Positions 16,884 to 26,570 of a DNA stretch of 42,299 nucleotides are shown one piece after another. Each line of letters begins with the position of its first letter. Position 1 is the stretch's first letter. A program made the position numbers and the translations under genes. The notes beneath the pieces are model-generated. The model was not told where the DNA came from, ran no database searches, and worked only from the letters and a program-made list of their open reading frames with translations. Source of the DNA: an uncultured Flavobacterium sp. (GTDB taxonomy: Bacteria; Bacteroidota; Bacteroidia; Flavobacteriales; Flavobacteriaceae); contig CANROJ010000015.1 in assembly GCA_947632215.1 (NCBI GenBank), positions 1 through 42,299 of the forward strand, written 5' to 3'.

Positions 16884-19800
16884 TTAGAATTTAAATTTAA
16901 CATTCATCCCGTAAGATCTTGTTGATGGGTTAGATCCACCCTCAATAGCTTGAATATTACCACTACCATACGAAGCCATTTCAGGATCCATACCTTTCCA
17001 ATCTAGACCCCATGTAAATAAGTTTCTAGCATATACAGATACAGTAATTCCAGAAAAAGGTCCAACTGCATTTTTAGGTAAATCATAAGCTAAAGTAACA
17101 TCGCGTAACTTTATATAATCTGAATTAAAAACGTTCTGTGCATCAACTGTTGTCTGGTGAGCTTTAGCCCATGCTGTAGCAGAAACTACTTGTTCGTTTT
17201 TCTTTCCGTCTTCTGTAACACCATCTAAAACAATACCAGTTTCACGAATATTATTGTCAGTTGTATTTGTAAACAATCCAGAATAAGTACCAAACATATG
17301 AGAAGTAGAGAAATATTTACCTCCTTTTTGAATATCAATCAAGGCTGATAAACGGAAGTTTTTGTATTTGAAACTATTTCTAATACCCATATTATAATCT
17401 GGTAGATAAGAACCTAATCCTTTTACCTCTGAAGCTTTATATAATCCATTTGCTCCAATAACTTTATTTCCATTATCATCGTAAACGAAATCTTTACCAT
17501 ATATCTGTCCATAAGTCTCTCCAATTCTAGCTTCTAGAGAAACATTGAAAGGTGCCGTTGCGATAGTCACTGCACTAACACCATCAGCTAAACGATTTAA
17601 CTCATTTTTATTCTTAGCAAAGTTCCAAGTAATATCCCAGCTAAAATCTTCTGTCAAAATTGGCTTTAAAACTACAGTAGCTTCAAATCCCTTATTTGTC
17701 ATATCTCCAGCATTTAACCACTCATATAAATATCCTGTTCCACTATCATACTTCACACTTGTGATTAAGTCAGTAGTTTTGATTTGATAATAAGAAGTCT
17801 CTATAGCAATACGGTTATTTAAAAACGCTGCTTCAAGTCCTATTTCCTTTGTAGTCATTAACTCAGGCTTCAAATTAGGATTGTTCTTAGTATTACTTAA
17901 AGAATAACGAGGGTCACCTAAAAATGGAGTATTTACCGCGTAATAATCAGAAGTTCTGTATGAATCAGTATCATTACCAACTTGTGCCCATCCTAAACGA
18001 AGTTTACCGAAACTTAACCAGTCTAAATCAGACAATAAATGAGAGAATAAGAATGTCCCTGTTACCGATGGATAAGTAACTGACTCCTTTACTGTAGAGA
18101 ACCAGTCTGTACGAACTGTACCTTCTAAAAATAAATACTCTTGGTAATTAATTCCAACTGATCCGAAAACACTATTTGTTCTAGAGTGAACCCATTCATT
18201 TGATGCTAATGCATTTTCTTTACTATTAGATAAATTGTAGAATCCTGGTAATACTAAACCACCCACTGTTCTACCGTATAAATAATCTCTGCGTTTTTCA
18301 CTACGGTTAACACCAACAAAAGCGTTTACGCCAAAATCACCAAAATGATCATCAAAATGAAGACGTCCTTCGTAGTTGTATTCAGAAACATTACGTTTTG
18401 TTATTCCTAAAAAAGACTGCGCTTGAGATCCCACAGCAACTCTTTCCTCCATCGTCATACTATAAGTATCACCATATACAGTACCTACTGCGTATAGGTT
18501 ATCAGTAAAATTATAAGTTAACTTTACGTTTCCATAAGTACGTGTTCTAACATCTTGAGATGTGTTCTCATGAGCAGTCCAATATGGGTTATCACTGTAT
18601 TTTGGAGTTCCATCTGACCAAGAACTTCTATTCCATGTACGTTGCGCACCTGTTGGAGTGATATAACTTTTTAAAGCATTATAATCCAATTGTCTTTGTG
18701 TCCATTGGAAAAATTGCTTACCATAAGAATTATCTCCATAACCTGTATCAGGTCTGTTGAATCCTTTAGTATATACATAAGACATATTTGCGTCTACTCT
18801 AAACTTATCAGTCAATTGACTAGATGCATTTAAAGACAATGTATTTCTTTGTAATTTTGAATTCGGTGTTACCCCTTCAGTAGTATTATTACCAAAAGAA
18901 ACTCTAATGCTACTATCTTTAAAAGATCTACCTACTGCAGCAGAAATATTAGAAGTAACTCCAGTGTTATAAAAATCTTTTACATCGTGCTTAGACTTCT
19001 CCCAAGCAATTTCCTTCATGTAATCGTCTCCAAAAGCTGGATCAAATGCATTCCAAGGTAAATATTTAGTCCCATCAAATTTAGGCCCCCAGCTTTCATC
19101 TGCTGCGTAAGTAGGAATATTATAAAGTTTACCTCCAATATTTTGTTGTGCCCATGTAGTACTAGATCCACCACCATACTCGTTTTGTAGATCTGGCATT
19201 ATATAAACATTTTCTAAAGTAATACCTGTATTTACCTCAACTTCTGTACGTCCATTTTTAGCAGACTTAGTAGTATATAAGATAACTCCATTACCTCCAC
19301 GATTACCATATAAAGCCGAAGCAGTACCACCTTTAAGTACAGTTACAGACTCAATGTCATCTGGATTAATATCACTGGCTGTATCACCATAGTCAATACC
19401 TCCACTTCCACCTTGTGCACTAGCACTGTTAAAGTTAGAGTTATCCAAAGGAACACCATCCACTACGATTAAAGGACGGTTGTTACCCACCACAGATTTT
19501 ACTCCACGTAAAACAACACGAGATGAACCTCCCATAGAAGAAGGAGCTGTTACTTGCAAACCTGCGATATTACCAGACAAAGCACTTAAAGCATTAGTTT
19601 GTCCAGCATCTGATAATTCTTCTCCTTTAACTTCTTGAGAAGCATAACCTAGCTTGCGTTTTTCACGCTTAATACCTAGTGCTGTCACAACTACCTCTTC
19701 TAGTAATTGATCCGTACTACTCATTGCAACATTGTGTACATTATCTGCACCTACAGTGTATGTAACATCTGTAAATCCCATAAAAGAAAACTGAAGAACA

Positions 19801-20003
19801 TCTCCAGGTTTTACTTGTATAGAATAATTACCGTCATAATCACTCATTGTCCCATCCGCTGTACCTACTAGTAAAATTGAAACTCCTGGTAAAGGAAGCC
19901 CCCCTTCTGTAACAGTTCCAGTTAGGTTTTTGCTTTGCGCAAAACCTATCTGAGTACATAGCGTAAGGAATAATAAAATAATCCACTTAAACTTTGATTC
20001 CAT
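16884..20003 (-). CDS. SusC/RagA-family TonB-linked outer-membrane transporter (SusC3)
   Basis: This 1039-aa protein has a signal peptide 1-22 (GFAQ), a regulatory-like domain about 24-95, LEEVVVTALG (101-110), a plug (about 110-245, with SALYGNRGGNGVILYTTKS) and a C-terminal barrel. It is closer to SusC2 than to SusC1 in the segment after the plug junction. The operon is susC3-susD3 with a 7-bp gap and a terminator after susD3. The leader and first codons (ATG-GAA-TCA-AAG-T) share the conserved nucleotide pattern of the other two susC genes although the second residue differs. No sigma/anti-sigma or sensor gene is nearby. Confidence 0.95.
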   Translation of the reverse strand: MESKFKWIILLFLTLCTQIGFAQSKNLTGTVTEGGLPLPGVSILLVGTADGTMSDYDGNYSIQVKPGDVLQFSFMGFTDVTYTVGADNVHNVAMSSTDQLLEEVVVTALGIKREKRKLGYASQEVKGEELSDAGQTNALSALSGNIAGLQVTAPSSMGGSSRVVLRGVKSVVGNNRPLIVVDGVPLDNSNFNSASAQGGSGGIDYGDTASDINPDDIESVTVLKGGTASALYGNRGGNGVILYTTKSAKNGRTEVEVNTGITLENVYIMPDLQNEYGGGSSTTWAQQNIGGKLYNIPTYAADESWGPKFDGTKYLPWNAFDPAFGDDYMKEIAWEKSKHDVKDFYNTGVTSNISAAVGRSFKDSSIRVSFGNNTTEGVTPNSKLQRNTLSLNASSQLTDKFRVDANMSYVYTKGFNRPDTGYGDNSYGKQFFQWTQRQLDYNALKSYITPTGAQRTWNRSSWSDGTPKYSDNPYWTAHENTSQDVRTRTYGNVKLTYNFTDNLYAVGTVYGDTYSMTMEERVAVGSQAQSFLGITKRNVSEYNYEGRLHFDDHFGDFGVNAFVGVNRSEKRRDYLYGRTVGGLVLPGFYNLSNSKENALASNEWVHSRTNSVFGSVGINYQEYLFLEGTVRTDWFSTVKESVTYPSVTGTFLFSHLLSDLDWLSFGKLRLGWAQVGNDTDSYRTSDYYAVNTPFLGDPRYSLSNTKNNPNLKPELMTTKEIGLEAAFLNNRIAIETSYYQIKTTDLITSVKYDSGTGYLYEWLNAGDMTNKGFEATVVLKPILTEDFSWDITWNFAKNKNELNRLADGVSAVTIATAPFNVSLEARIGETYGQIYGKDFVYDDNGNKVIGANGLYKASEVKGLGSYLPDYNMGIRNSFKYKNFRLSALIDIQKGGKYFSTSHMFGTYSGLFTNTTDNNIRETGIVLDGVTEDGKKNEQVVSATAWAKAHQTTVDAQNVFNSDYIKLRDVTLAYDLPKNAVGPFSGITVSVYARNLFTWGLDWKGMDPEMASYGSGNIQAIEGGSNPSTRSYGMNVKFKF

Positions 20004-20038
20004 TATAAAAATTATTGATTAGTTATATTTCAAACTTA
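20004..20038 (-). promoter_or_regulatory. susC3 -7 element and shared TAACTAATCA leader
   Basis: On the minus strand TAAGTTTG (20031-20038) fits TAnnTTTG. Five nucleotides later comes TAACTAATCA (20016-20025), then 12 nt to the ATG. It is the third copy of the same promoter/leader arrangement. The nearest upstream TTG is too far away (26 nt) for a standard -33. Confidence 0.6.
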
Positions 20039-20630
20039 AACAAAAAATTTAGGTTAATTTTAACCAAATTGATTTTTTAAAAAACAATCTATACTGAACA
20101 ACACTAAAAATAATCAAATAAAAATCAAGTATAATGAGATATTAACTACTAATTTAAGCATATTTATATCATTTGACATTAAATGCAGACTCTTCATGAA
20201 ATATAAATATTATGTTAAAATTTTAATGCAAATATCAAGCTAGAATCTAAGACACTACAATACAAATGTTTATAAAAAACCATTAACAAATAAACACAGA
20301 TTCTAAATAACATATTTTAACAAACTACATAAAATAACCTATATTATGTAAAAATCAGTTTACAGACAAAAATGCACACTTATATATCATATAATTGAAA
20401 TAAACTTCATCATAGACACAGAATTCTTATGAATAATTCACACTAACAACCTCTCGTTGACAATCTTTGTCATAAACTAAAAAAAACAAATAATAGTTAA
20501 AAAACGCTTACGACGTAGAATTAAATAGGGTAAAGCTTTTTACTACCCCCCCCCACTGCTGCCTTATTATAGCCAAATCTCTTTATGCTGTAACCAAAAT
20601 AAGTTAACTTTACCGATTAAATATCTAAGC
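20039..20630. other. Long intergenic region between susC3 and rnhB, with a C9 tract
   Basis: The two genes are divergent across about 630 bp of mostly AT-rich DNA with no supportable gene. A run of nine C (20546-20554) stands out. TAACTTTA (20605-20612) is a possible weak -7 element for rnhB. No hairpin of note was seen. Confidence 0.5.
20546..20554. repeat. Homopolymeric C9 tract
   Basis: Nine consecutive C in otherwise AT-rich intergenic DNA, 77 bp upstream of the rnhB start codon. Tracts of this length are prone to slippage during replication. Confidence 0.9.
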
Positions 20631-21230
20631 ATGCTACTTAAAAATTTCTCAGGACTACATCTTGAAGCAGCAACCGATGAAGCTGGTCGTGGTTGTATCG
20701 CAGGACCGGTAACTGCAGCTGCGGTAATACTACCTCCTGATTTTGAAAATGAACTTATAAATGATTCAAAAAAAATCACTAACAAGTTAAGATACACTTT
20801 AAGAGACATTATTATTGACAGCGCAATTACCTATAAGGTCACACATATAGATGAACACACAATTGAATCTATAAACATATTACATGCATCCATCAAAGCT
20901 ATGCAGGATAGTGTTATGGCTTTACAACCCTTCCCTGAATTTTTAATCATAGACGGCAACAGATTCACAGCAATTGAAAATTTAGCTCATCAATGCATAA
21001 TTAAAGGAGATATGAAATACTTAAATATTGCTGCAGCTTCAATTTTAGCTAAAACTGCCAGAGATGACTATATGGATATGATTCATGAAGAATTTCCTAT
21101 GTACAATTGGAAACAAAATAAAGGATATCCTACAAAACAGCACAGAGAAGCTATTAAAGAATTCGGACCGTGCAAATACCACAGAAATGGTTTCAAATTA
21201 CTTGCAGATCAGCTGAGCCTTGATTTTTAA
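20631..21230 (+). CDS. rnhB: Ribonuclease HII
   Basis: This 199-aa protein is the standard length for RNase HII, which cleaves the RNA strand of RNA/DNA hybrids and starts removal of misincorporated ribonucleotides. The N-terminal TDEAGRG motif (Asp16, Glu17) supplies the first metal ligands, [11 protein letters not shown] follows, and IIDGNRF (around 106-112) holds another catalytic Asp. [15 protein letters not shown] and the C-terminal [17 protein letters not shown] motifs are also family hallmarks. The start at 20631 places DEAGRG at the usual distance. It is a single-gene unit converging on hemL, with a shared bidirectional terminator between them. Confidence 0.96.
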   Translation: MLLKNFSGLHLEAATDEAGRGCIAGPVTAAAVILPPDFENELINDSKKITNKLRYTLRDIIIDSAITYKVTHIDEHTIESINILHASIKAMQDSVMALQPFPEFLIIDGNRFTAIENLAHQCIIKGDMKYLNIAAASILAKTARDDYMDMIHEEFPMYNWKQNKGYPTKQHREAIKEFGPCKYHRNGFKLLADQLSLDF

Positions 21231-21270
21231 AAATAGAAAAGCCCCTTAAAAAAGGGGCTTTTCTATTTTT
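21229..21270. terminator. Bidirectional terminator between rnhB and hemL
   Basis: A perfect 19-bp inverted repeat (21229-21247 with 21252-21270) around a 4-nt A loop. It has a GC core (AGCCCC/GGGGCT) and A/T flanks that give a U tract on either strand. It lies between convergent genes and overlaps the last bases of the rnhB stop codon. Confidence 0.9.
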
Positions 21271-21283
21271 AAAAAAACTAATT

Positions 21284-22579
21284 TTATGCTTTATTTAATT
21301 TAGTGCAAACTATATCTACTATTTCAATAGTTTTATCTAAATCTTGATAAGTTAATGCATCGGTAATAAACCATGTTTCATAGGAAGATGGAGCGATATA
21401 AACTCCGTGCTCTAATAATCCGTGAAAGAATGCCTTAAAAAAAGGAGTATCGCCTAAAGAAGCTGTTTTAAAGTCATATACTTTTTCTTTACTAAAAAAT
21501 ACACTCATCATAGATCCAAGTTGATTGATACTATATTCGATACTATGTTTATCAAGAACCTTAGCAATTCCTTTAGCTAAATAAGAGGTCTTTTGTTCTA
21601 AACGTTCGTATAACGAATCATCTGCATTTATGTGCTCCAACATTGTAAGTCCTGCAGCCATTGCTAATGGATTACCAGAGAGGGTTCCCGCTTGATAAAC
21701 TGGTCCGATAGGTGCTAAGTAATCCATTATTTCACTTCTTCCTGCGAAGGCGCCTACTGGAAGTCCACCTCCTATAACCTTTCCGAAGGTAACCAAATCT
21801 GCATTAATCCCAAAAAGTTCCTGAGCACCACCTTTTGCTAAGCGAAAACCTGTCATAACCTCATCAAAGATAAGAAGTGTTCCATGTGCGGTACACAAAT
21901 CTCTCAAACCTTGTAAAAATCCTTTTTTAGGAATAACACATCCCATATTACCAGCAACTGGCTCAACAATAATGGCTGCTACTTTGTTTGGATTAGCTTC
22001 TAATAAAGTAATCACACTATCCAAATTATTATACTCGGCCAATAAGGTATCCTTAGCAGTACCTTGAGTCACTCCAGGACTATTGGGACTACCGAAGGTA
22101 ACTGCCCCACTACCTGCCTCAATTAAAAAAGAATCTGAATGCCCATGATAACATCCCTTAAACTTAATAATTTTATCGCGATTAGTGAATCCTCTGGCTA
22201 AACGAATAGCGCTCATACAAGCTTCAGTACCTGAATTTACGAATCTAATTTTATCAATATTAGGTACCATAGAAACGGCAAGCTCAGCTATTTGTGTCTC
22301 AATTTGAGTAGGCATACCGAAAGATGTTCCTTTTTTTGCCTTTTCAATAACTGCCTGAACAACAGGTTCAAAAGCATGCCCTAACAGCATTGGCCCCCAA
22401 GAATTAATATAGTCGATCAGCACATTGCCATCTTCATCATAAAGGTAAGCACCTTTTGCACTTTGAACAAAAATAGGAGTTCCCCCTACTGAATTAAATG
22501 CGCGCACAGGGGAGTTCACTCCACCTGGAATAACTTTTTGCGCTTCTTGAAATAGTTCACTACTTCTTTTATACAACAT
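21284..22579 (-). CDS. hemL: Glutamate-1-semialdehyde 2,1-aminomutase
   Basis: This 431-aa PLP enzyme converts glutamate-1-semialdehyde to 5-aminolevulinate, the C5 route to haem. Class-III aminotransferase features are intact: VNSPVRAF near the N-terminus (21-28), SGTEA (116-120), YHGHSD (144-149), the PLP-contacting [10 protein letters not shown] (237-246), and the Schiff-base lysine Lys267 in [15 protein letters not shown]. [19 protein letters not shown] follows. The length and the VNSPVRAF and GPMLLGH motifs distinguish it from other class-III aminotransferases. It is the last gene of a minus-strand operon; only 2 bp separate it from the upstream glucosaminidase gene. Confidence 0.96.
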   Translation of the reverse strand: MLYKRSSELFQEAQKVIPGGVNSPVRAFNSVGGTPIFVQSAKGAYLYDEDGNVLIDYINSWGPMLLGHAFEPVVQAVIEKAKKGTSFGMPTQIETQIAELAVSMVPNIDKIRFVNSGTEACMSAIRLARGFTNRDKIIKFKGCYHGHSDSFLIEAGSGAVTFGSPNSPGVTQGTAKDTLLAEYNNLDSVITLLEANPNKVAAIIVEPVAGNMGCVIPKKGFLQGLRDLCTAHGTLLIFDEVMTGFRLAKGGAQELFGINADLVTFGKVIGGGLPVGAFAGRSEIMDYLAPIGPVYQAGTLSGNPLAMAAGLTMLEHINADDSLYERLEQKTSYLAKGIAKVLDKHSIEYSINQLGSMMSVFFSKEKVYDFKTASLGDTPFFKAFFHGLLEHGVYIAPSSYETWFITDALTYQDLDKTIEIVDIVCTKLNKA

Positions 22580-22581
22580 AG

Positions 22582-23508
22582 TTACTGGATTTTTAAAACT
22601 TGTCCGATAGATAGGTTCGAACCTTTTAATTTATTAATTTTTTGTACATTAGCAACACTTGTATTATACTTTTTGGATATAGAATACAATGTATCACCCT
22701 TCTTAACTACGTGCGTAGTTAAATTAGTATTAGTATCAGCTAAAGCATCATCAACAGAAATACTTGACTTAATTACTTGATTAGGTTCATAACCAATACT
22801 AACCAAATATTCTTGGTCATATTGATGTAAAGAATAACGCTCTATTAAACTAATTAATTTCTCCGCATATCTAGGATCTGTAGCGTATCCGGCTTTTTTT
22901 AGTCCATGAGCCCAAGCAATATAATCATTTTTAGGCAACTCAAAGAGTGTACTATAACGACTTCTACTTGTTAAGAACAAAGAGTGATCACGATAGGATT
23001 CCGAAGGTGATTCGTACTTACGAAAGCATTCATCTGGCGCATCATCGGTGTGTCTAACAGATGGACCATCCCACTGAGTATGACACTTAATACCGAAGTG
23101 ATTATTAGCCATCACTGATAAAGTTCCTTGTCCTGATCCAGATTCAAGAACTCCCTGAGCTAAGGTAATACTGGCCGGAATACCATGATCGGCCATATTT
23201 TGTTTAGCTATATCTTTATAAGTAAAAATATAATCAGCTATTAAATCAACAGTAACTTGCACAGAAGAAGTAGCCGTTAGAACCTGCTTCTCACTACCAG
23301 AGCCATTTTTATCTATTGATGTACTTTGATCGGCTAATTCAGCAGTCTTTTGTCTTTCTACTTCTTTTTTTCGTAGCTGTTCCCTATAATCATGTTTAGA
23401 AATAAGCTCTTTATCTTTGACTTTCTTACCGCTAAGAGTACTTTTATTACTACCACAACTAGCTAATAAAATCGCACAAACTACTAATAAAACTCTTGTT
23501 AACATCAT
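22582..23508 (-). CDS. Glucosaminidase lipoprotein with C-terminal LysM
   Basis: This 308-aa protein has a lipoprotein signal peptide with Cys18 (LLASC), a polar charged linker (about 20-75), a GH73-type N-acetylglucosaminidase domain (about 85-235) and a C-terminal LysM domain (about 262-307: [19 protein letters not shown]). The glucosaminidase domain shows [15 protein letters not shown] with the putative catalytic Glu, NNHFGIKCH, and a C-terminal [21 protein letters not shown]. It is likely a peptidoglycan hydrolase anchored on the periplasmic face and positioned by LysM. The start overlaps the stop of the upstream gene (TAATG), and a second ATG follows immediately. Its role is probably wall remodelling; it has no functional link to hemL beyond co-transcription. 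Confidence 0.92.
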   Translation of the reverse strand: MMLTRVLLVVCAILLASCGSNKSTLSGKKVKDKELISKHDYREQLRKKEVERQKTAELADQSTSIDKNGSGSEKQVLTATSSVQVTVDLIADYIFTYKDIAKQNMADHGIPASITLAQGVLESGSGQGTLSVMANNHFGIKCHTQWDGPSVRHTDDAPDECFRKYESPSESYRDHSLFLTSRSRYSTLFELPKNDYIAWAHGLKKAGYATDPRYAEKLISLIERYSLHQYDQEYLVSIGYEPNQVIKSSISVDDALADTNTNLTTHVVKKGDTLYSISKKYNTSVANVQKINKLKGSNLSIGQVLKIQ

Positions 23509-24398
23509 TACTTTATTCCTTTAGTTATATTATTCCATCCTTGTAATCCTCCTGTATGAACAGCCAAAATCTTACTATTTTCTTTGAATCGTCCCATCTG
23601 AATATCTTGCAAAATACCAAAGAGCATTTTACCTGTATAAATGGGATCCAGTAGTATAGCAAAATCCTTTTCAAACTTCCTTATAAAATCTAGTAAGTCA
23701 TCATTAATCTTAGCATAACCGCCAAAATGATAATCCCTTACTAACTTCCAATTTGTTTTATCAGTCCATTGCATAATTTCCTGAATTAGAAAGTCTTCTT
23801 TTAAAGCAGGATACCCTAACACCATTTGCTTTTGTTTACTGCTTCTAATCAAACCTGCAATAGTACCTCCGGTACCCACTGGACAACAAATATAGTCAAA
23901 CTCGTTATCTGTAGGCTTAAGAATTTCTTGAGCTCCTAAAATCGCCAACTCATTACTTCCACCTTCAGGTACTAATAAGAAATCTCCAAAGAGCTCCTCT
24001 AGCTCTAAAAGGCGTGGAGCTTGAGTCTTTTCTCTATACCATGAGCGAGAAACAAAATGTAATTGCATTCCATCTCTTAGTGCCTTGATCAAAGTAGGAT
24101 TTTCATGATATTTACTTGCAATCTCCTCTCCTCTTATTATTCCAACACATTGTAAGTCTAGCAATTTACATGCCGCAGCTGTTGCAGCTATATGATTAGA
24201 ATATGCCCCTCCAAAGGTTAACACTTTAGAAACACCTAATTCTTTAGCTTTAAGTAAATTGTATTTTAACTTACGAAATTTATTGCCTGAGACCTCTTGA
24301 TGCAGTAAATCCTCTCTTTTTACATAAAGCTCTACACCTAAAGGGAAACTAAAATCAATCTTTTGATTTATTACTGTATCCTTTTCAAATAAATCCAT
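23508..24398 (-). CDS. PLP-dependent D-cysteine desulfhydrase / ACC deaminase-like enzyme
   Basis: This 296-aa fold-type-II PLP enzyme belongs to the ACC deaminase/D-cysteine desulfhydrase family. The PLP lysine is Lys40 in SGNKFRKLKYN. FGGAYSNHIAATAAA (around 80-95) and the phosphate-binding CPVGTGGTIAGL (around 171-182) are intact, and the protein ends in AVHTGGLQGW, typical of this family. Sequence alone does not decide between ACC, D-cysteine or another D-amino acid; desulfhydrase activity is the more common assignment for Flavobacteriia members. It is the first gene of the operon with the glucosaminidase and hemL, joined by a one-base stop/start overlap, and it diverges from the urocanase gene. 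Confidence 0.85.
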   Translation of the reverse strand: MDLFEKDTVINQKIDFSFPLGVELYVKREDLLHQEVSGNKFRKLKYNLLKAKELGVSKVLTFGGAYSNHIAATAAACKLLDLQCVGIIRGEEIASKYHENPTLIKALRDGMQLHFVSRSWYREKTQAPRLLELEELFGDFLLVPEGGSNELAILGAQEILKPTDNEFDYICCPVGTGGTIAGLIRSSKQKQMVLGYPALKEDFLIQEIMQWTDKTNWKLVRDYHFGGYAKINDDLLDFIRKFEKDFAILLDPIYTGKMLFGILQDIQMGRFKENSKILAVHTGGLQGWNNITKGIK

Positions 24399-24441
24399 AT
24401 GTTTTTTTACCCGATGACTACCAAATTTCTATAAAATACGC

Positions 24442-24449
24442 TATATTTA
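24442..24449 (+). promoter_or_regulatory. Weak candidate -7 element for urocanase
   Basis: TATATTTA differs from TAnnTTTG in the last base. It would place transcription start about 24455-24457, at the left edge of the 19-bp palindrome. No TTG at -33. Confidence 0.3.
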
Positions 24450-24454
24450 CTATA

Positions 24455-24473
24455 TACTAGAAATTTTCTAGTA
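24455..24473. promoter_or_regulatory. Perfect 19-bp palindrome, candidate operator
   Basis: TACTAGAAA-T-TTTCTAGTA is a perfect 9+1+9 inverted repeat in the 169-bp region between the divergent desulfhydrase and urocanase genes. It is too short-looped and lacks a U tract, so a terminator is unlikely; the symmetry fits a dimeric repressor or activator. Which promoter it controls is inferred. Confidence 0.55.
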
Positions 24474-24567
24474 AAATAAATTATATAACACAAAAATAGC
24501 TAATAAGTACTAACAAAGACAAAAATCGAGCAAAAACTATCTAGATAAAAAATACCGCTTAAAGATT

Positions 24568-26553
24568 ATGACATTTCAAGAGATGATTATGCGTGGGATT
24601 CCAACAGAATTACCACCAAAAAAAAATTACGACCCAACTATAAATCACGCACCTAAACGCAAAGAAATACTAAACAAACACGAGACTAAATTAGCTTTAC
24701 AAAATGCTTTAAGGTATTTCGATCCTAAGTTTCATCAAGAGTTACTTCCAGAATTTAAAGAAGAACTTAAAATTTATGGACGAATATATATGTACAGGTT
24801 TAAACCAGATTATCCTATGTTTGCTAGAGATATCGAGCAGTACCCTGGAAAATCTCAGCAAGCCAAAGCCATAATGCTAATGATTCAAAACAACCTGGAT
24901 CCTAAAGTAGCACAACATCCTGACGAATTAATTACTTATGGGGGGAATGGCGCGGTATTTTCCAACTGGGCTCAATACTTGCTAACTATGCAATATTTAA
25001 GCCAGATGACTGATAAGCAAACCCTTGCCATGTATTCTGGTCACCCTATGGGCTTATTTCCCTCTCATGAGAATGCACCCAGAGTGGTGGTTACCAACGG
25101 TATGGTAATACCTAACTATTCTCAACCAGATCATTGGGAAAAATTCAATGCTTTAGGAGTAAGTCAATATGGACAAATGACAGCAGGTAGTTATATGTAT
25201 ATAGGTCCTCAGGGAATTGTTCACGGTACAACTATAACGGTATTAAATGCTGGTAGAAAAATAGCGAAGAACAACGAGGACTTAACAGGTAAACTATTTG
25301 TCACTTCAGGATTAGGAGGAATGAGCGGGGCTCAACCCAAAGCTGGAAATATAGCTGGATGCATTACTGTATGTGCAGAGGTTAATCCTAAGGCAGTTCA
25401 CGCTCGTCATTCACAAGGATGGGTAGACGAAGTGGTAGATAACATAGATCAACTTATTGAAAGGGTAAAAAAAGCAAAACAAAACAAAGAAGTAGTATCC
25501 ATTGCGTATCTAGGAAATGTGGTGGATGTCTGGGAAAAATTCGATGAGCACAATATTTATATTGACATCGGATCCGATCAAACATCTTTACATAATCCAT
25601 GGGCGGGAGGCTACTATCCTGTTGGCTTATCTTTAGAAACAGCTAATGAGCTAATGGCTAATAACCCAGATAAGTTTAAGGAACTGGTGCAAGATTCTCT
25701 ACGTAGGCAAACACAAGCAATCAATAAGCACACAAAAAAAGGCACTTACTTCTTTGACTATGGAAATGCCTTTTTATTAGAGGCTTCAAGAGCAGGAGCC
25801 GACATTTTGGCTACCAACAAGTTAGATTTTAAATATCCTAGCTATGTTCAAGACATAATGGGGCCGATGTGTTTTGATTATGGTTTTGGTCCTTTTAGAT
25901 GGGTATGCGCCTCAGGAAAAGAACAAGATTTAATCAAAACAGATCAAATCGCAAGTCAAGTATTAGAAAATTTGAGCCTGCACTCACCTGAGCAAATTCA
26001 ACAACAAATGCAAGACAATATTAAATGGATAAAAGGAGCTCAAGAAAATAAACTTGTAGTAGGTTCACAAGCCAGGATTCTTTATGCAGATGCAAATGGT
26101 CGTATTGAAATTGCAAGAGCTTTCAACAAAGCTATAGAAAAAGGGGAAATAGGACCGGTTATTCTAGGTAGAGATCACCATGATGTTTCCGGTACAGATT
26201 CTCCATATAGAGAAACCTCAAACATATATGATGGTTCTAAATTTACCGCTGATATGGCAATTCAAAATGTAATTGGAGATAGTTTCCGAGGTGCAACATG
26301 GGTAAGTATCCATAACGGTGGCGGTGTTGGCTGGGGTGAAGTAATAAATGGTGGCTTTGGTATGCTACTTGACGGAAGTGCTAAGGCTAATGAAAATTTA
26401 GAATCTATGCTTTTCTGGGACGTTAATAATGGTATTGCACGTAGAAGCTGGGCAAGAAATCCAGAGGCAATATTTGCAATAAAAAGAGCAATGGAACACC
26501 AACCCCTACTTAAAGTTACACTTCCAAATTTAGTAGATGAAACTTTATTCTAA
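24568..26553 (+). CDS. hutU: Urocanate hydratase (long form)
   Basis: This 661-aa NAD-dependent enzyme converts urocanate to imidazolonepropionate, the second step of histidine breakdown. The urocanase core is clear: MIQNNLDPKVAQHPDELITYGGNG style N-core (around 110-135), GQMTAGSYMYIGPQGIVHG, GLGGMSGAQPKAGNIAG (NAD region), SDQTSLHNPWAGGYYP, FGPFRWVCASG and GATWVSIHNGGGVGWGEV. At 661 aa it is about 100 residues longer than the classical 555-aa bacterial HutU. The extra length includes about 70 N-terminal residues ahead of the core, with RIYMYRFKPDYPMFARDIEQYPG. This long form resembles animal urocanase. No hutH, hutI or hutG gene is in the window. It is followed by a DUF4136 gene 17 bp away. 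Confidence 0.95.
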   Translation: MTFQEMIMRGIPTELPPKKNYDPTINHAPKRKEILNKHETKLALQNALRYFDPKFHQELLPEFKEELKIYGRIYMYRFKPDYPMFARDIEQYPGKSQQAKAIMLMIQNNLDPKVAQHPDELITYGGNGAVFSNWAQYLLTMQYLSQMTDKQTLAMYSGHPMGLFPSHENAPRVVVTNGMVIPNYSQPDHWEKFNALGVSQYGQMTAGSYMYIGPQGIVHGTTITVLNAGRKIAKNNEDLTGKLFVTSGLGGMSGAQPKAGNIAGCITVCAEVNPKAVHARHSQGWVDEVVDNIDQLIERVKKAKQNKEVVSIAYLGNVVDVWEKFDEHNIYIDIGSDQTSLHNPWAGGYYPVGLSLETANELMANNPDKFKELVQDSLRRQTQAINKHTKKGTYFFDYGNAFLLEASRAGADILATNKLDFKYPSYVQDIMGPMCFDYGFGPFRWVCASGKEQDLIKTDQIASQVLENLSLHSPEQIQQQMQDNIKWIKGAQENKLVVGSQARILYADANGRIEIARAFNKAIEKGEIGPVILGRDHHDVSGTDSPYRETSNIYDGSKFTADMAIQNVIGDSFRGATWVSIHNGGGVGWGEVINGGFGMLLDGSAKANENLESMLFWDVNNGIARRSWARNPEAIFAIKRAMEHQPLLKVTLPNLVDETLF

Positions 26554-26570
26554 CCTCAATAATAATACTT

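Noticed and set aside
16877..16903. Longer start of susD3 at 16903
   Set aside because: It adds nine polar residues before a perfect lipoprotein signal peptide and overlaps susC3 by 20 bp; the ATG at 16876 gives normal operon spacing and a normal signal peptide.
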